Assembly (NCBI RefSeq): GCF_015751785.1
Contig: NZ_JADOTY010000001.1
Location: forward strand, 806,001 to 870,000
Length of the DNA stretch: 64,000 bases
Direction of reading: 5' to 3'
Origin: Micromonospora vinacea
GTDB taxonomy: Bacteria; Actinomycetota; Actinomycetes; Mycobacteriales; Micromonosporaceae
Below the pieces are notes generated by a model. The model was given only the letters and a program-made list of their open reading frames with translations, was not told the origin of the DNA and searched no databases. Position numbers and translations under genes: made by a program. Below, one piece after another: positions 34,601 to 43,364 of this stretch (the first letter of the stretch is position 1; each line of letters begins with the position of its first letter).

Positions 34601-35436
34601 ACGACTCGCTGCTCAGCGAGTACGCGGCGATGGGCTTCGAGTACGGCTACTCGGTGGAGAACATCAACGCCCTCGTCGCCTGGGAGGCCCAGTTCGGCGA
34701 CTTCGTCAACGGCGCCCAGTCGGTGATCGACGAGTTCATCTCGTCCGGTGAGGTGAAGTGGGGCCAGCGCTCCGCCATCACCCTGCTGCTGCCGCACGGC
34801 CACGAGGGCCAGGGCCCGGACCACACCTCCGGCCGGCCGGAGCGGTTCCTGCAGATGTGCGCCGAGGACAACATGCGGGTGTCCATCCCGACCACCCCGG
34901 CGAACTACTTCCACCTGCTGCGCCGCCAGGCCCTGTCGCCCAAGCGCAAGCCGCTTGTGGTGTTCACGCCGAAGTCGCTGCTGCGGCACAAGCTCTGCGT
35001 CTCGTCGGTGGAGGACTTCACCACCGGCACCTTCCAGCCGGTGCTGCGCGACACGGCCGCCCCGGCACCGGAGGCGGTGAAGCGGGTGCTGCTGTGCTCC
35101 GGCAAGGTCTACTACGACCTGTTCCAGGCCCGGCAGGAGCGCGGCGTCACCGACACCGCGATCCTCCGGCTCGAGCAGCTGTACCCGCTGCCGGTGGAGG
35201 AGATCCGGGCCGCCCTCGCGCAGTTCCCGAACGCGGAGGACTTCGCCTGGGTGCAGGAGGAGCCGGCCAACCAGGGTGGCTGGTCGTTCGTCGCGCTCAA
35301 CCTGCTGGAGCACCTCACTGACGTTCGGCTGCGGCGGATCTCCCGCCCGGCCGCGGCCGCCCCGGCGGTCGGCTCGGCCAAGACCCACGAGGTCGAGCAG
35401 AACGCGCTGATCGAGGCGGCTCTCCCCCGCCCGTGA
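31684..35436 (+). CDS. kgd: Multifunctional 2-oxoglutarate decarboxylase/dehydrogenase (E1 fused to E2 acyltransferase domain)
   Basis: A 1250-residue TCA-cycle enzyme. N-terminal segment [20 protein letters not shown], then an Ala/Pro/Lys-rich linker (about 45-125), then an E2-type succinyltransferase domain (about 130-365) with [14 protein letters not shown], the catalytic DHR. The thiamine-diphosphate E1 domain runs from about 380 to the end: [41 protein letters not shown] and a C-terminal transketolase half ([20 protein letters not shown]). No lipoyl domain is present, as in all actinobacterial Kgd proteins. The start is GTG at 31684 with a weak ribosome binding site. FHA-protein (GarA) inhibition is known in mycobacteria; no garA is seen here. 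Confidence 0.97.
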   Translation: MSTQQTSQENPLAGFGPNEWIVEEMYQRYLADPSSVDSAWHDFFADYRPAPGAATPRGVESSDKPAAAPEPDGQPEAAATVAQPSVPAKPAAASKPAAAQPAPAKPAPASPKATPEKAAPAKPAAKAAAPSADGPQTTPLRGVAAKIVQNMDASLSVPTATSVRAVPAKLLVDNRIVINNHLARGRGGKVSFTHLVGYAMVRALVQHPEMNNSFAEANGKPAVVRPAHVNLGIAIDLAKPDGSRNLVVPSIKGCEQMDFRQFWQAYEDVVRRARRNELTMEDYSGTTISLTNPGGIGTVHSMPRLMQGQSAIIGVGAMEYPAPYQGMSEATLAELAVSKIITLTSTYDHRIIQGAQSGEFLKVMHELILGEHGFYDQIFTALRIPYEPVRWMRDVAVNSEGQINKTARVHELIHAYRVRGHLMADTDPLEFKIRKHPDLDVLQHGLTLWDLDREFPVNGFAGRQRMKLREILGVLRDSYCRRVGIEYMHIQDPEERRWVQERIERKYEKPSADEQKHVLNRLNAAEAFETFLQTKYVGQKRFSLEGGESLIPLLGEVLESSAENGLDEVVIGMAHRGRLNVLANIVGKPYEKIFSEFEGHLDPRSTQGSGDVKYHLGQNGKFTTPDGEHAVKVSVVANPSHLEAVDPVLEGIVRAKQDRIDLKLEGYTVLPLAVHGDAAFAGQGVVAETLNLSQLRGYRTGGTVHVVVNNQVGFTTAPEYSRSSLYSTDVARMIQAPIFHVNGDDPEAVVRVARLAFEYRQTFNKDVVIDMVCYRRRGHNEGDDPSMSNPQMYKIIDSKRSVRKLYTEELIGRGDITVEDAEELLRDYQAQLEKVFKATRDAASAPRQLNRPRREEEPEPQVDTATDASVVKAIGEAHINLPEGFTPHKRIQQLLDRRAKMSVEGNIDWGFGEIIALGALLHDGVTVRLAGQDSRRGTFVQRHASVVDSRTGDDYLPLKSLTGDGDRSRFFVHDSLLSEYAAMGFEYGYSVENINALVAWEAQFGDFVNGAQSVIDEFISSGEVKWGQRSAITLLLPHGHEGQGPDHTSGRPERFLQMCAEDNMRVSIPTTPANYFHLLRRQALSPKRKPLVVFTPKSLLRHKLCVSSVEDFTTGTFQPVLRDTAAPAPEAVKRVLLCSGKVYYDLFQARQERGVTDTAILRLEQLYPLPVEEIRAALAQFPNAEDFAWVQEEPANQGGWSFVALNLLEHLTDVRLRRISRPAAAAPAVGSAKTHEVEQNALIEAALPRP

Positions 35437-35453
35437 CCTGACCTGAGCACGGA

Positions 35454-35492
35454 AGCCGGGGCAGGGCCGTTCACGACGGTCCTGCCCCGGCT
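35454..35492 (+). terminator. Hairpin terminator after kgd
   Basis: Arms 35454-35470 and 35476-35492 pair at 16 of 17 positions with loop TCACG. Confidence 0.8.
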
Positions 35493-35575
35493 CTCGTCGG
35501 TCCCGCCAGCCGGTTGACCGTCCACCCACCCATCACCCGCCCGGCCCGCGCCGGGCCGAGCACGAGGACGTACCC

Positions 35576-35761
35576 ATGTACTTCACCGACCGTGGCATCG
35601 AGGAGTTGGTCGAGCGCCGGGGCGAGGAGCAGGTGACCCTGGAGTGGCTCGGCGAGCGCCTGCGCGACTTCGTCGACCTCAACCCCGACTTCGAAACCCC
35701 CATCGAACGCCTGGCCACCTACCTGGCCCGCCTGGACGACCCCGACGACGAAGACGCCTAA
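35576..35761 (+). CDS. DUF6104 family small protein
   Basis: A 61-residue acidic protein: MYFTDRGIEELVERRGEEQV, WLGERLRDFVDLNPDFETP and a highly acidic tail ending in DDPDDEDA. The pattern of a Tyr-Phe-Thr-Asp start and a central WL..RL..FVD helix is that of the DUF6104 family, found next to kgd in Micromonospora and Streptomyces relatives. GAGGACG precedes the ATG. The function is unknown; its fixed place behind kgd suggests a link with central metabolism, but that is only context. Confidence 0.88.
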   Translation: MYFTDRGIEELVERRGEEQVTLEWLGERLRDFVDLNPDFETPIERLATYLARLDDPDDEDA

Positions 35762-35782
35762 CCCCCACCCCACCCCCCAAGC

Positions 35783-35843
35783 GTTGATCATGAAGTTGGC
35801 CGCGCGTGTCGTCGGCGTGTCGAGCGCTAACTCCATGATCACC
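35783..35843. repeat. Imperfect 15-bp inverted repeat with GATCATG core
   Basis: GTTGATCATGAAGTT (35783-35797) and AACTCCATGATCACC (35829-35843) pair at 13 of 15 positions. From memory, GATCATG-type inverted repeats are common between Micromonospora genes; here the element lies between the DUF6104 gene and pta. Confidence 0.7.
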
Positions 35844-35934
35844 GGGTGCAGGGGCGGACCCGCGGGGGCGGAGGGTCCCAGGGGGGTCGGGTTTGCAGGG
35901 TCGGAGGGCCCGGGTGGGGGGCCTTGCGATCTTC

Positions 35935-35940
35935 TAGGGT
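35935..35940 (+). promoter_or_regulatory. -10 box of a leaderless promoter
   Basis: TAGGGT ending 6 nt before the GTG start of pta; no ribosome binding site. Confidence 0.55.
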
Positions 35941-35946
35941 GGGTAC

Positions 35947-38012
35947 GTGGCTCGCAGCGTGTATCTGACCAGCGTCGGTTCGGGCGGGGGCAAGTCGACG
36001 ATCGCCCTCGGGTTGGCGGAGTTGCTGTCCCGCCAGGTCGGACGGATCGGCGTGTTCCGGCCGTTGGTGGCCGACAGCGGCCAGGACCCGATCCTCGCCC
36101 TGCTGAGCGAGCGTTACCGGGTCGAGGTGCCGCTGTCCGAGCTGGCCGGGGCGAGCTACGCCGAGGCCGCGGCGCTGGTCGCCGACGGCCGCCGGGAGCA
36201 GCTCATCTCCGCCATCGTCGAGCGCTACCGGGCGGTGGAGCGGCAGTGCCCGGCGGTGGTAGTGGTGGGCAGCGACTTCGACGACCCGGGCGATCCGGCC
36301 CGCCCCCGGGAGCTGGCCTTCAACGCCCGGCTGGCCACCGAGTTCGGCAGCGTGGTGGTGCCGGTGGTGGACGGTTTCGAGCAGGAGCCGACAGCGGTCG
36401 CGTCGGCCGTGCGGGGGGCGTACCACGATCTGGCCGACCTGGGCGCGACAGTGCTCGCGGTGATCGCCAACCGGGTGACCGAGCCGATGACGCTGCCCGA
36501 CCTGCCGGTCCCCGCGTACGCCATCCCGGAGGTGCCGACCGTGTCGGCGCCGACGGTGGCCGAGGTGGCGGCGGCGCTCGACGCCACCCTGCTGGCCGGG
36601 GACGACGCCGCGCTCGGTCGCGACGTGCTGGACTTCGTGGTCGGCGCGGCGCACGTGCCGACCCTGCTGGGCCACCTCACCGAGGGCGCCCTGGTGATCA
36701 CCCCTGGGGACCGGGCCGACCTGCTCGTCGCCGCGAGCGCCGCGCACGTGGCCGGGCAGGTGTCGGTGGCCGGGCTGGTGCTCACCCTCGGCGAGCAGCC
36801 CGACCCCCGGGTCATGCGGCTGGTGGAGGGGCTCAACACCGGGCTGGCGGTGCTCTCCGTACGTCTCGACAGCTACGACACGGTCGCCGCGTCCAGTCGC
36901 ATCGAGGGTCGGCCCAGCGCGGCCAATCCCCGCAAGGTGGAGGCCGCGCTCGGCGCGTTCGAGCGCTGTGTGGACACCGACGACCTGGCCCGTCGGCTGC
37001 GGGTCAGCCGGTCCGCGCGGGTCACCCCACTGATGTTCGAGAACGAGCTGATCGACCGGGCCCGCTCGAAACCCCGGCACCTGGTGTTGCCGGAGGGCAA
37101 CGACGAGCGGATCCTGCGCGCGGCGGAGATCCTGCTGCGCCGTGGGGTGACCGAGCTGACGGTGCTCGGTCGGCCGGACGACATCGCCCGCCGCACCCGG
37201 GAGCTGGGCATCGACCTTGGCGACGCGCACGTGGTCGACCCGGGCACCAGCGGGTGGCGCGACGACTTCGCCGCCGAGTACGCCCGATTGCGCGCCCACC
37301 GGGGCGTCACCGCCGAGTTGGCGCACGACATCGTGGCGCAGCCCAACTACTTCGGCACCCTGATGGTGGCCACCGGCCGGGCCGACGGCATGGTCTCCGG
37401 CGCGACCCACACCACCGCCGCGACCATCCGGCCGGCGTTCGAGATCATCCGTACGCTGCCGGACGTCTCGGTAGCCTCCAGCGTCTTCTTCATGCTGCTC
37501 GCCGACCGGGTGCTGGTCTACGGCGACTGCGCGGTCAACCGCGACCCGGACGCGGCCCAGCTCGCCGACATCGCGATCTCGTCGGCCGACACCGCCGCCC
37601 GGTTCGGCATCGAACCCCGGGTGGCCATGCTGTCGTACTCCACCGGCAGCTCCGGCGCCGGCGCGGACGTGGAGAAGGTCGCCGCGGCCACCGCGCTGGT
37701 CCGGGAGCGCCGGCCCGACCTGCTGGTCGAGGGGCCCATCCAGTACGACGCGGCGATCGACCCGGCGGTGGCGGCGACGAAGCTGCCCGACAGCCCGGTC
37801 GCCGGGCACGCCACGGTCTTCATCTTCCCGGACCTGAACACCGGCAACAACACGTACAAGGCGGTGCAGCGCTCCGCCGGGGCGGTCGCCGTCGGCCCGG
37901 TCATGCAGGGCCTGCGGCGGCCGGTGAACGACCTGTCGCGGGGCGCCACAGTGCCGGACATCGTCAACACGGTGGCGATCACCGCCATCCAGGCGGCCAC
38001 CGAGGAGGCGTC

Positions 38013-38016
<4 letters not shown>
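35947..38016 (+). CDS. pta: Phosphate acetyltransferase (long form with DRTGG domain)
   Basis: A 689-residue enzyme interconverting acetyl-CoA and acetyl phosphate. An N-terminal BioD-like P-loop domain (GSGGGKSTIALGLAELL, residues 1-~200) is followed by a DRTGG domain (about 210-330; GDRADLLVAASAAHVAG) and the catalytic PTA domain (about 365-685; VLPEGNDERILRAA, DGMVSGATHTTAATIRPA, SYSTGSSGAGADVEKV, FPDLNTGNNTYKAVQRSA). The GTG at 35947 follows a leaderless-type promoter. Its stop overlaps ackA by GTGA. The pair provides acetate overflow and acetyl-phosphate synthesis. Confidence 0.97.
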
Positions 38017-39128
<1,112 letters not shown>

Positions 39129-39138
39129 CCCCAGTGAG

Positions 39139-39171
39139 GCGCGCACCCCCGGGAGGCCCGAGGGTGCGCGC
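39139..39171. terminator. Bidirectional hairpin terminator after ackA
   Basis: GCGCGCACCC (39139-39148) pairs perfectly with GGGTGCGCGC (39162-39171) between convergent genes. Confidence 0.8.
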
Positions 39172-39194
39172 GAGTCGACAGCCAGGCGCCTCGA

Positions 39195-39368
39195 TCAGCC
39201 GGTCGCCAGCCAGGCGACGAGTGCCACCAGCACCACGACGACCACTGCCGCACCGATGATGAGCGGCAGGCGGGACGGGGCCTCCGTCGACGCCGCAGCC
39301 TCCGGCGTCTGGTTGAAGGCGCGGAACGCCTCGGTGTTGCCGCTGGGGTCCGTGTAGTTCTCAGGCAT
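39195..39368 (-). CDS. Small single-pass membrane protein
   Basis: A 57-residue protein: a polar N-terminal part MPENYTDPSGNTEAFRAFN and one membrane helix at the C-terminus (PLIIGAAVVVVVLVALVAWL, about residues 35-54), ending in ATG. It would be a C-tail-anchored peptide with the N-terminus in the cytosol. The ATG at 39368 has a TAGGGT box 7 nt upstream, fitting a leaderless mRNA; a longer in-frame version would run through that promoter and is rejected. No family is recognised. It is divergent from a lipoprotein hydrolase gene, with promoters about 150 bp apart. Confidence 0.75.
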   Translation of the reverse strand: MPENYTDPSGNTEAFRAFNQTPEAAASTEAPSRLPLIIGAAVVVVVLVALVAWLATG

Positions 39369-39375
39369 GTCGGTG

Positions 39376-39381
39376 ACCCTA
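39376..39381 (-). promoter_or_regulatory. -10 box of a leaderless promoter
   Basis: TAGGGT on the minus strand, 7 nt before the ATG of the 57-aa membrane protein. Confidence 0.5.
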
Positions 39382-39513
39382 GCGAAGCTGGTCACGCTGC
39401 ACCGTCCCCGGCCCACGGCGTCCCAGGGGTGGACCCGCCCGGCGGAGGTGACCCGACCGGGTGGCGGGTGCACCCGAGCCGGACGGCGGGGCCGCTACGC
39501 CCGCCCGGGCACC

Positions 39514-39519
39514 TACCGT
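39514..39519 (+). promoter_or_regulatory. -10 box of a leaderless promoter
   Basis: TACCGT, 6 nt before the ATG of the first lipoprotein hydrolase. Confidence 0.5.
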
Positions 39520-39525
39520 GGAACG

Positions 39526-40422
39526 ATGGGGGCAGGCCGGCTGATGGCCGTACTGGTGACAGCGTTGCTGGCCGGCTGTGCGCCGGCCACGGCCGTCGCC
39601 GGCGGGGCCACCGGACCGGTGCCGGCGCGTCGGGCGCCCGAGGGGTCGTACGCCGTCGGCGTGCGTACGCTCACCCTCGATCCGCGCTCGGCGCGCCCCC
39701 TGCCGGTGACGATCTGGTACCCGACGTCGACCGGTCAGGTGGCGGCCGGGCGGTTCCCGGTGGTGGTCTACAGCCACGGGCTGGGCAGCCTGCCCGAGCT
39801 GCACGCCGGCCTGACCACCCGCTGGGCGGCGGCCGGTTTCGTGGTGGCTGCACCGGCGTACCCGCACACCCGGCTGGGTGCCGCGTACTTCACCCGGGCG
39901 GACGTACGCCACCAGCCGGCCGACGCGTGGCGACTGATCCGGCACCTGGGCGGCCTCGACCGGAGCCCTGTCGATCCCCTCGCAGGGCACCTCGACCTGA
40001 CCTCGGTCGCCGCCGCCGGGCACTCGGCGGGTGGCTTCACCACCTCCGGCATGTTCAGCGAGGGCCACCCGGCCCGGTTGCGCGCCGGGATCGTGATCGC
40101 CGGCGGCGGGCTGCCGGGCAGCTTCGCCGGGCCGGCCGCGCCGGTGCTCTTCGTGCACGGCACGGCCGACCCGGTGGTGCCGGTGACTGTCGGCCGGGCC
40201 GCGTACGCGCGTACTCCCGGGCCGGCCGTGTTCCTCAGCCTGCTCGGCCAGGACCACGGCGCGTACCTCACGCCGGGCCACCCGGGCTTCGCCCCGGTGC
40301 TCGCCACCACCACCGATTTCCTGCGCTGGACCCTCTACGGCGACCGGGCCGCCGGTTCCCGCCTCCCCGCCGACGCCCACTCCCCCACCCTGACCAGTTA
40401 CGAGTCCCGCCCGGCCCACTGA
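39526..40422 (+). CDS. Lipoprotein alpha/beta hydrolase (platelet-activating factor acetylhydrolase/dienelactone hydrolase-like)
   Basis: A 298-residue secreted serine hydrolase. A lipoprotein signal peptide MGAGRLMAVLVTALLAGC with lipobox LLAGC would anchor it to the outer face of the membrane. The hydrolase part shows VVVYSHGLGSLPE (oxyanion-hole His-Gly), AAAGHSAGGFTT (nucleophile Ser), VLFVHGTADPVVP (acid Asp) and QDHGAYL (catalytic His). The substrate is an unknown ester. A paralogue lies at 42290-43255 and shares VGVR.L.LD, the Ser elbow and the LRW(T/S)LYGD C-terminal block. It has a leaderless-type promoter. Confidence 0.88.
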   Translation: MGAGRLMAVLVTALLAGCAPATAVAGGATGPVPARRAPEGSYAVGVRTLTLDPRSARPLPVTIWYPTSTGQVAAGRFPVVVYSHGLGSLPELHAGLTTRWAAAGFVVAAPAYPHTRLGAAYFTRADVRHQPADAWRLIRHLGGLDRSPVDPLAGHLDLTSVAAAGHSAGGFTTSGMFSEGHPARLRAGIVIAGGGLPGSFAGPAAPVLFVHGTADPVVPVTVGRAAYARTPGPAVFLSLLGQDHGAYLTPGHPGFAPVLATTTDFLRWTLYGDRAAGSRLPADAHSPTLTSYESRPAH

Positions 40423-40437
40423 CCCGGCCGACGCCGG

Positions 40438-40443
40438 TACGGT
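40438..40443 (+). promoter_or_regulatory. -10 box of a leaderless promoter (of a decayed gene)
   Basis: TACGGT, 6 nt before the GTG of the nucleotidyltransferase remnant. Confidence 0.4.
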
Positions 40444-40449
40444 CTTCCG

Positions 40450-40682
40450 GTGGACGAGCTTGCGCGGCGGCAGTTGGCGAGCATCGCCGAGGTGGTCGCG
40501 GTGGCCGGGGCGGGCGGCATCCCGGGATGCTGGACGCCCCACCCGGCCGGATCGGTCCACTCACCGCGCCGACCATCTCGGTGGCGGCCCAGATCGAGTT
40601 CAAGCAGATGTACCCGGTCTGGATGCCGGAACGTCCCCGCCGCCCGAAGGACGCCGACGACCTGGCCCGGCTGCGCGCCGGT
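40450..40682 (+). pseudogene. Remnant of an AadA/aminoglycoside-adenylyltransferase-like nucleotidyltransferase
   Basis: Two pieces of one gene survive. The first reads (GTG) MDELARRQLASIAEVVAVAG in one frame; about 50 nt later another frame gives MLDAPPGRIGPLTAP and ISVAAQIEFKQMYPVWMPE, ending KDADDLARLR, the usual C-terminal block of this nucleotidyltransferase family. The central part with the catalytic GGWAMD-like motif is missing, so a large internal deletion and frame change are inferred. After about 40682 the sequence becomes the C-terminal coding end of the MerR gene on the other strand. The old leaderless promoter is still recognisable. Confidence 0.65.
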
Positions 40683-41061
40683 CCTGCTCAAGCAGATCCT
40701 CGTAGACCCCGACCTTGAAGGTGATCAGGTCCAGGCACTGGGTGAGCCGGCCGAGTTGGCTGGTGACCTGCTCGTGGTGCTCGCGCAGCAGCGCGAGTCG
40801 TTCCTCCTCGTTGCCGGCGCCTTCCCGGACCAGGTCGGCGTATCGGCGGAGCGCGGGAAGCGGCATGCCGGAGGCGCGAAGGATGATGCAGACGCCCAGC
40901 CAGTCCACGTCGTCCTCGGTGTAGCTGCGCCGCCCGCCAGGCCCACGGCGTACCGGGCTGACGAAGACGCCCTGCTGCTCGTAGAAGCGGAGCGCGTGCA
41001 CGCTCAAGCCGGTGCGTTCGGCGACCTGACCGATGCTCAAAGTCGCTGTGACCTCAGCCAT
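40600..41061 (-). CDS. MerR-family transcriptional regulator
   Basis: A 153-residue regulator. The N-terminal MerR helix-turn-helix shows LSIGQVAERTGLSVHALRFYEQQGVF and YTEDDVDWLGVCIILRASGMPL. The dimerisation helix (REHHEQVTSQLGRLTQCLDLITFKVGVYEDLLEQ) ends near residue 130. The last ~24 residues (rich in Arg, Gly, Pro) are read antisense through the neighbouring nucleotidyltransferase remnant and are probably not native, as related regulators end after the coiled-coil helix. No Cys-based metal site is obvious. It controls the divergent aldo/keto reductase through a classical MerR promoter. TATCCT lies 7 nt before its ATG. Confidence 0.92.
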   Translation of the reverse strand: MAEVTATLSIGQVAERTGLSVHALRFYEQQGVFVSPVRRGPGGRRSYTEDDVDWLGVCIILRASGMPLPALRRYADLVREGAGNEEERLALLREHHEQVTSQLGRLTQCLDLITFKVGVYEDLLEQDRRAAGPGRRRPSGGGDVPASRPGTSA

Positions 41062-41068
41062 GACGAGC

Positions 41069-41074
41069 AGGATA
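41069..41074 (-). promoter_or_regulatory. -10 box of a leaderless promoter (merR)
   Basis: TATCCT on the minus strand, 7 nt before the ATG of the MerR gene. Confidence 0.5.
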
Positions 41075-41081
41075 CCGAGGG

Positions 41082-41112
41082 TTGACCTAGAGCCGACTCT
41101 AGCTCCTAGGGT
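41082..41112 (+). promoter_or_regulatory. MerR-type promoter with 19-bp spacer and operator
   Basis: TTGACC (-35, 41082-41087) and TAGGGT (-10, 41107-41112) are 19 bp apart, the long spacing typical of MerR-activated promoters. The spacer holds the palindrome CTAGAG-CCGA-CTCTAG (41087-41102). It drives the aldo/keto reductase gene. Confidence 0.8.
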
Positions 41113-41151
41113 GCGCGGTGATCGCTACTGAAACAGCCAAGGAGCATCGAC

Positions 41152-42201
41152 ATGCGCTATCGCACCCTCGGCGGCACCGGCATCGAGGTGAGCACCCACT
41201 GTCTCGGGACCATGATGTTCGGTGCCGTCGGCAACCCCGACCACGACGACTGCGTCCGCATCATCCACACCGCCCTCGACCAGGGCATCAACTTCGTTGA
41301 CACCGCCGACATGTATGGCCAGGGCGAGTCGGAGGAGATCGTGGGCAAGGCGCTGCGGGGACGCCGGGACGACGTCGTCCTGGCCACCAAGGTGCACTTC
41401 CCCATGGGCGAGGGCCCCAACCAGGGTGGCAACTCGCGGCGGTGGATCCTCAAGGCCGTCGAGGGGAGCCTCCGGCGGTTGAACACCGACTGGATCGACC
41501 TCTACCAGATCCACCGTCCCGACCCCTCTACCGACATCGAGGAGACCCTCTCGGTGCTCACCGACCTCGTCCGCGACGGGAAGATCCGCGCCTTCGGCTG
41601 CTCGACCTTCCCGGCCGAGGAGATCGTCGAGGCGCACCAGGTCTCTGAGCGTCGCGGCCTCGGACGCCTGCGCACCGAGCAGCCGCCGTACTCGATCCTG
41701 GCCCGCGGGGTCGAGGCCTCGACCCTGCCGGTCTGCCAGCGCTACGGCATGGGAGTGCTGGTCTGGAGCCCGCTCGCCTTCGGGTTCCTCAGCGGGAAGT
41801 ACCGCAGGGACCAGCCCGTCGACCTGTCGACCGGGCGTGCCGCCCTGCGGCCGGCGCAGTTCGACCCCACGATCGCCGAGAACGCCGCCAAGCTCGACGC
41901 CGTCGAGCAGCTCGTCGACCTCGCCGCCAGCATCGGCTGCACGCTTCCGCAACTCGCCATCGCCTTCACAGTGGCTCACCCGGCCGTCACCTCGGCGATC
42001 ATCGGACCGCGAACCATGCCGCAGTTGGAGGACCTGCTCAAGGGCGCCACGCTCACCCTGGACGACGCGACCCTCGACCGGATCGACGAGATCGTTCCGC
42101 CCGGAACGAACCGGTACAACCCCAATGCCGCCTTCCCTCTGCGCGCACTGACCGACACCTCACGACGGCGACGCCCGCTCGCCGAACGTGCCGCGGCCTG
42201 A
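41152..42201 (+). CDS. Aldo/keto reductase (MerR-controlled)
   Basis: A 349-residue (alpha/beta)8 NADPH-dependent oxidoreductase. Seen: RTLGGTGIEVSTHCLGTMMFG, FVDTADMYGQGESEEIVGKAL with catalytic Asp and Tyr, VLATKVHFPMG (Lys), LYQIHRPDP (His), GKIRAFGCSTF, WSPLAFGFLSGKY, and SAIIGPRTMPQLEDLL for NADP binding. AAGGAG lies 7 nt before the ATG. MerR-controlled aldo/keto reductases often respond to electrophiles or aldehydes; that is inference here. The gene, its operator and its regulator form a compact cassette beside a decayed gene. Confidence 0.93.
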   Translation: MRYRTLGGTGIEVSTHCLGTMMFGAVGNPDHDDCVRIIHTALDQGINFVDTADMYGQGESEEIVGKALRGRRDDVVLATKVHFPMGEGPNQGGNSRRWILKAVEGSLRRLNTDWIDLYQIHRPDPSTDIEETLSVLTDLVRDGKIRAFGCSTFPAEEIVEAHQVSERRGLGRLRTEQPPYSILARGVEASTLPVCQRYGMGVLVWSPLAFGFLSGKYRRDQPVDLSTGRAALRPAQFDPTIAENAAKLDAVEQLVDLAASIGCTLPQLAIAFTVAHPAVTSAIIGPRTMPQLEDLLKGATLTLDDATLDRIDEIVPPGTNRYNPNAAFPLRALTDTSRRRRPLAERAAA

Positions 42202-42289
42202 AGCCGAGCGCGCAGCGCTGGGTGAGTCGACGGGCACACCGCGTCGAAGTCCACCGGGCACGTCAGCGGGGCAAGGCACAATCGGATTC

Positions 42290-43255
42290 ATGCCACGTCG
42301 CGTCACCCCCGCCCTGCTGGCCAGCGCCGTGCTCATCGCCGGTCTGGTCGGCTGCTCGGCGGACGCCAGGAAGACCGAGGGCCAGCAGGCGCCCGTCGAA
42401 CCACCACCCGCCGCCACGCCGACACCGCAGGTCCCCGCCGGAAAGGCCCCGCAACGCGCCTTCGCGGTCGGCGTACGCCAGCTGAAGCTGGATCGGGACG
42501 GCCGCGCGCTGCCCACGACGCTCTGGTACCCGGCGGCCGGGCAGTCCGGCGGCGCGGCCAAGCGGTCGGCGACGGCGGCGGAGGGCCGGTTCCCGGTGGT
42601 GATGTTCAGTCACGGCCTGGGTGGGCGGCCGGACGACTACGGCACACTGCTGACCCGCTGGGCGGCGGCGGGGTTCGTGGTGGCCGCGCCGGCGTTCCCG
42701 CACACCTCCCGGGGCGCTGACAACAACGTCCTCGACGTGCTGAACCAGCCCGCCGACGTGTCGTACGCGTTGGATCAGGTGTTGGCGCTGGACGGCAAGG
42801 CCGGCGACGCGTTGCGCGGCCGGTTGGACGGCGAGCGGGTGGCCGCGGCCGGGCACTCGGCGGGCGGGGTGACCACCATCGGCCTGTTCACCGCGAGCCG
42901 GGACGAACGGCTGGACGCGGGTGTGGTGTTCGCTGGCACGGCGCTCGGCGTGGGCACCGCGTTCGCCGGCGCGGCCGCGCCGCAGCTGTTCGTGCACGGC
43001 GAGTTGGACGAGGTGGTCGAGTACGCGGCGGGCAAGGCCGCGTACGACAAGGTGCCCTGGCCGAAGGCCATGCTGAGCCTGCCCAAGGGCGACCACGGGC
43101 GGGCGCTGCTCGGCGACGGGGCGACGCTGCGGGTCGTCTCGGACACCTCTGTCGAGTTCCTGCGCTGGTCGCTCTACGGCGACGCCGACGCCAAGAAGCG
43201 CATCTCCACCGACGCGACACGCGGGGACATCGCCACCTTCGACGACCACCTCTGA
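42290..43255 (+). CDS. Lipoprotein alpha/beta hydrolase, paralogue of the gene at 39526
   Basis: A 321-residue secreted serine hydrolase with a lipoprotein signal peptide (MPRRVTPALLASAVLIAGLV, then GC) and a Pro/Thr/Ala-rich spacer to about residue 50. Catalytic parts: VVMFSHGLGGRPDDYG, AAAGHSAGGVTT (Ser), QLFVHGELDEVVEY (Asp) and KGDHGRALL (His). It shares TRWAAAGFVVAAPA and LRWSLYGD with the copy at 39526, so the two arose by duplication. A CACAAT element 7 nt before the ATG may be a weak leaderless promoter. A strong hairpin follows. Confidence 0.87.
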   Translation: MPRRVTPALLASAVLIAGLVGCSADARKTEGQQAPVEPPPAATPTPQVPAGKAPQRAFAVGVRQLKLDRDGRALPTTLWYPAAGQSGGAAKRSATAAEGRFPVVMFSHGLGGRPDDYGTLLTRWAAAGFVVAAPAFPHTSRGADNNVLDVLNQPADVSYALDQVLALDGKAGDALRGRLDGERVAAAGHSAGGVTTIGLFTASRDERLDAGVVFAGTALGVGTAFAGAAAPQLFVHGELDEVVEYAAGKAAYDKVPWPKAMLSLPKGDHGRALLGDGATLRVVSDTSVEFLRWSLYGDADAKKRISTDATRGDIATFDDHL

Positions 43256-43292
43256 CGTCCGCCCGGCCGATCACGGTGAAGATCCCCGCAGC

Positions 43293-43342
43293 ATCAGGCA
43301 TGTTGCTGCCTCAGCGCGACCGGAGGCAGCAACATCCCTGAT
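43293..43342. terminator. Bidirectional hairpin terminator
   Basis: 20-nt arms (43293-43312 and 43323-43342) pair at 19 of 20 positions with a 10-nt loop, between convergent genes. The loop GCGCGAC could alternatively pair with GTCGCGC at 43343-43349. Confidence 0.85.
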
Positions 43343-43364
43343 GTCGCGCGGATGAAGGCAGGTG

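Noticed and set aside
39369..39473. Longer start for the 57-aa membrane protein
   Set aside because: It would run through its own TAGGGT promoter box and antisense to the hydrolase upstream region.
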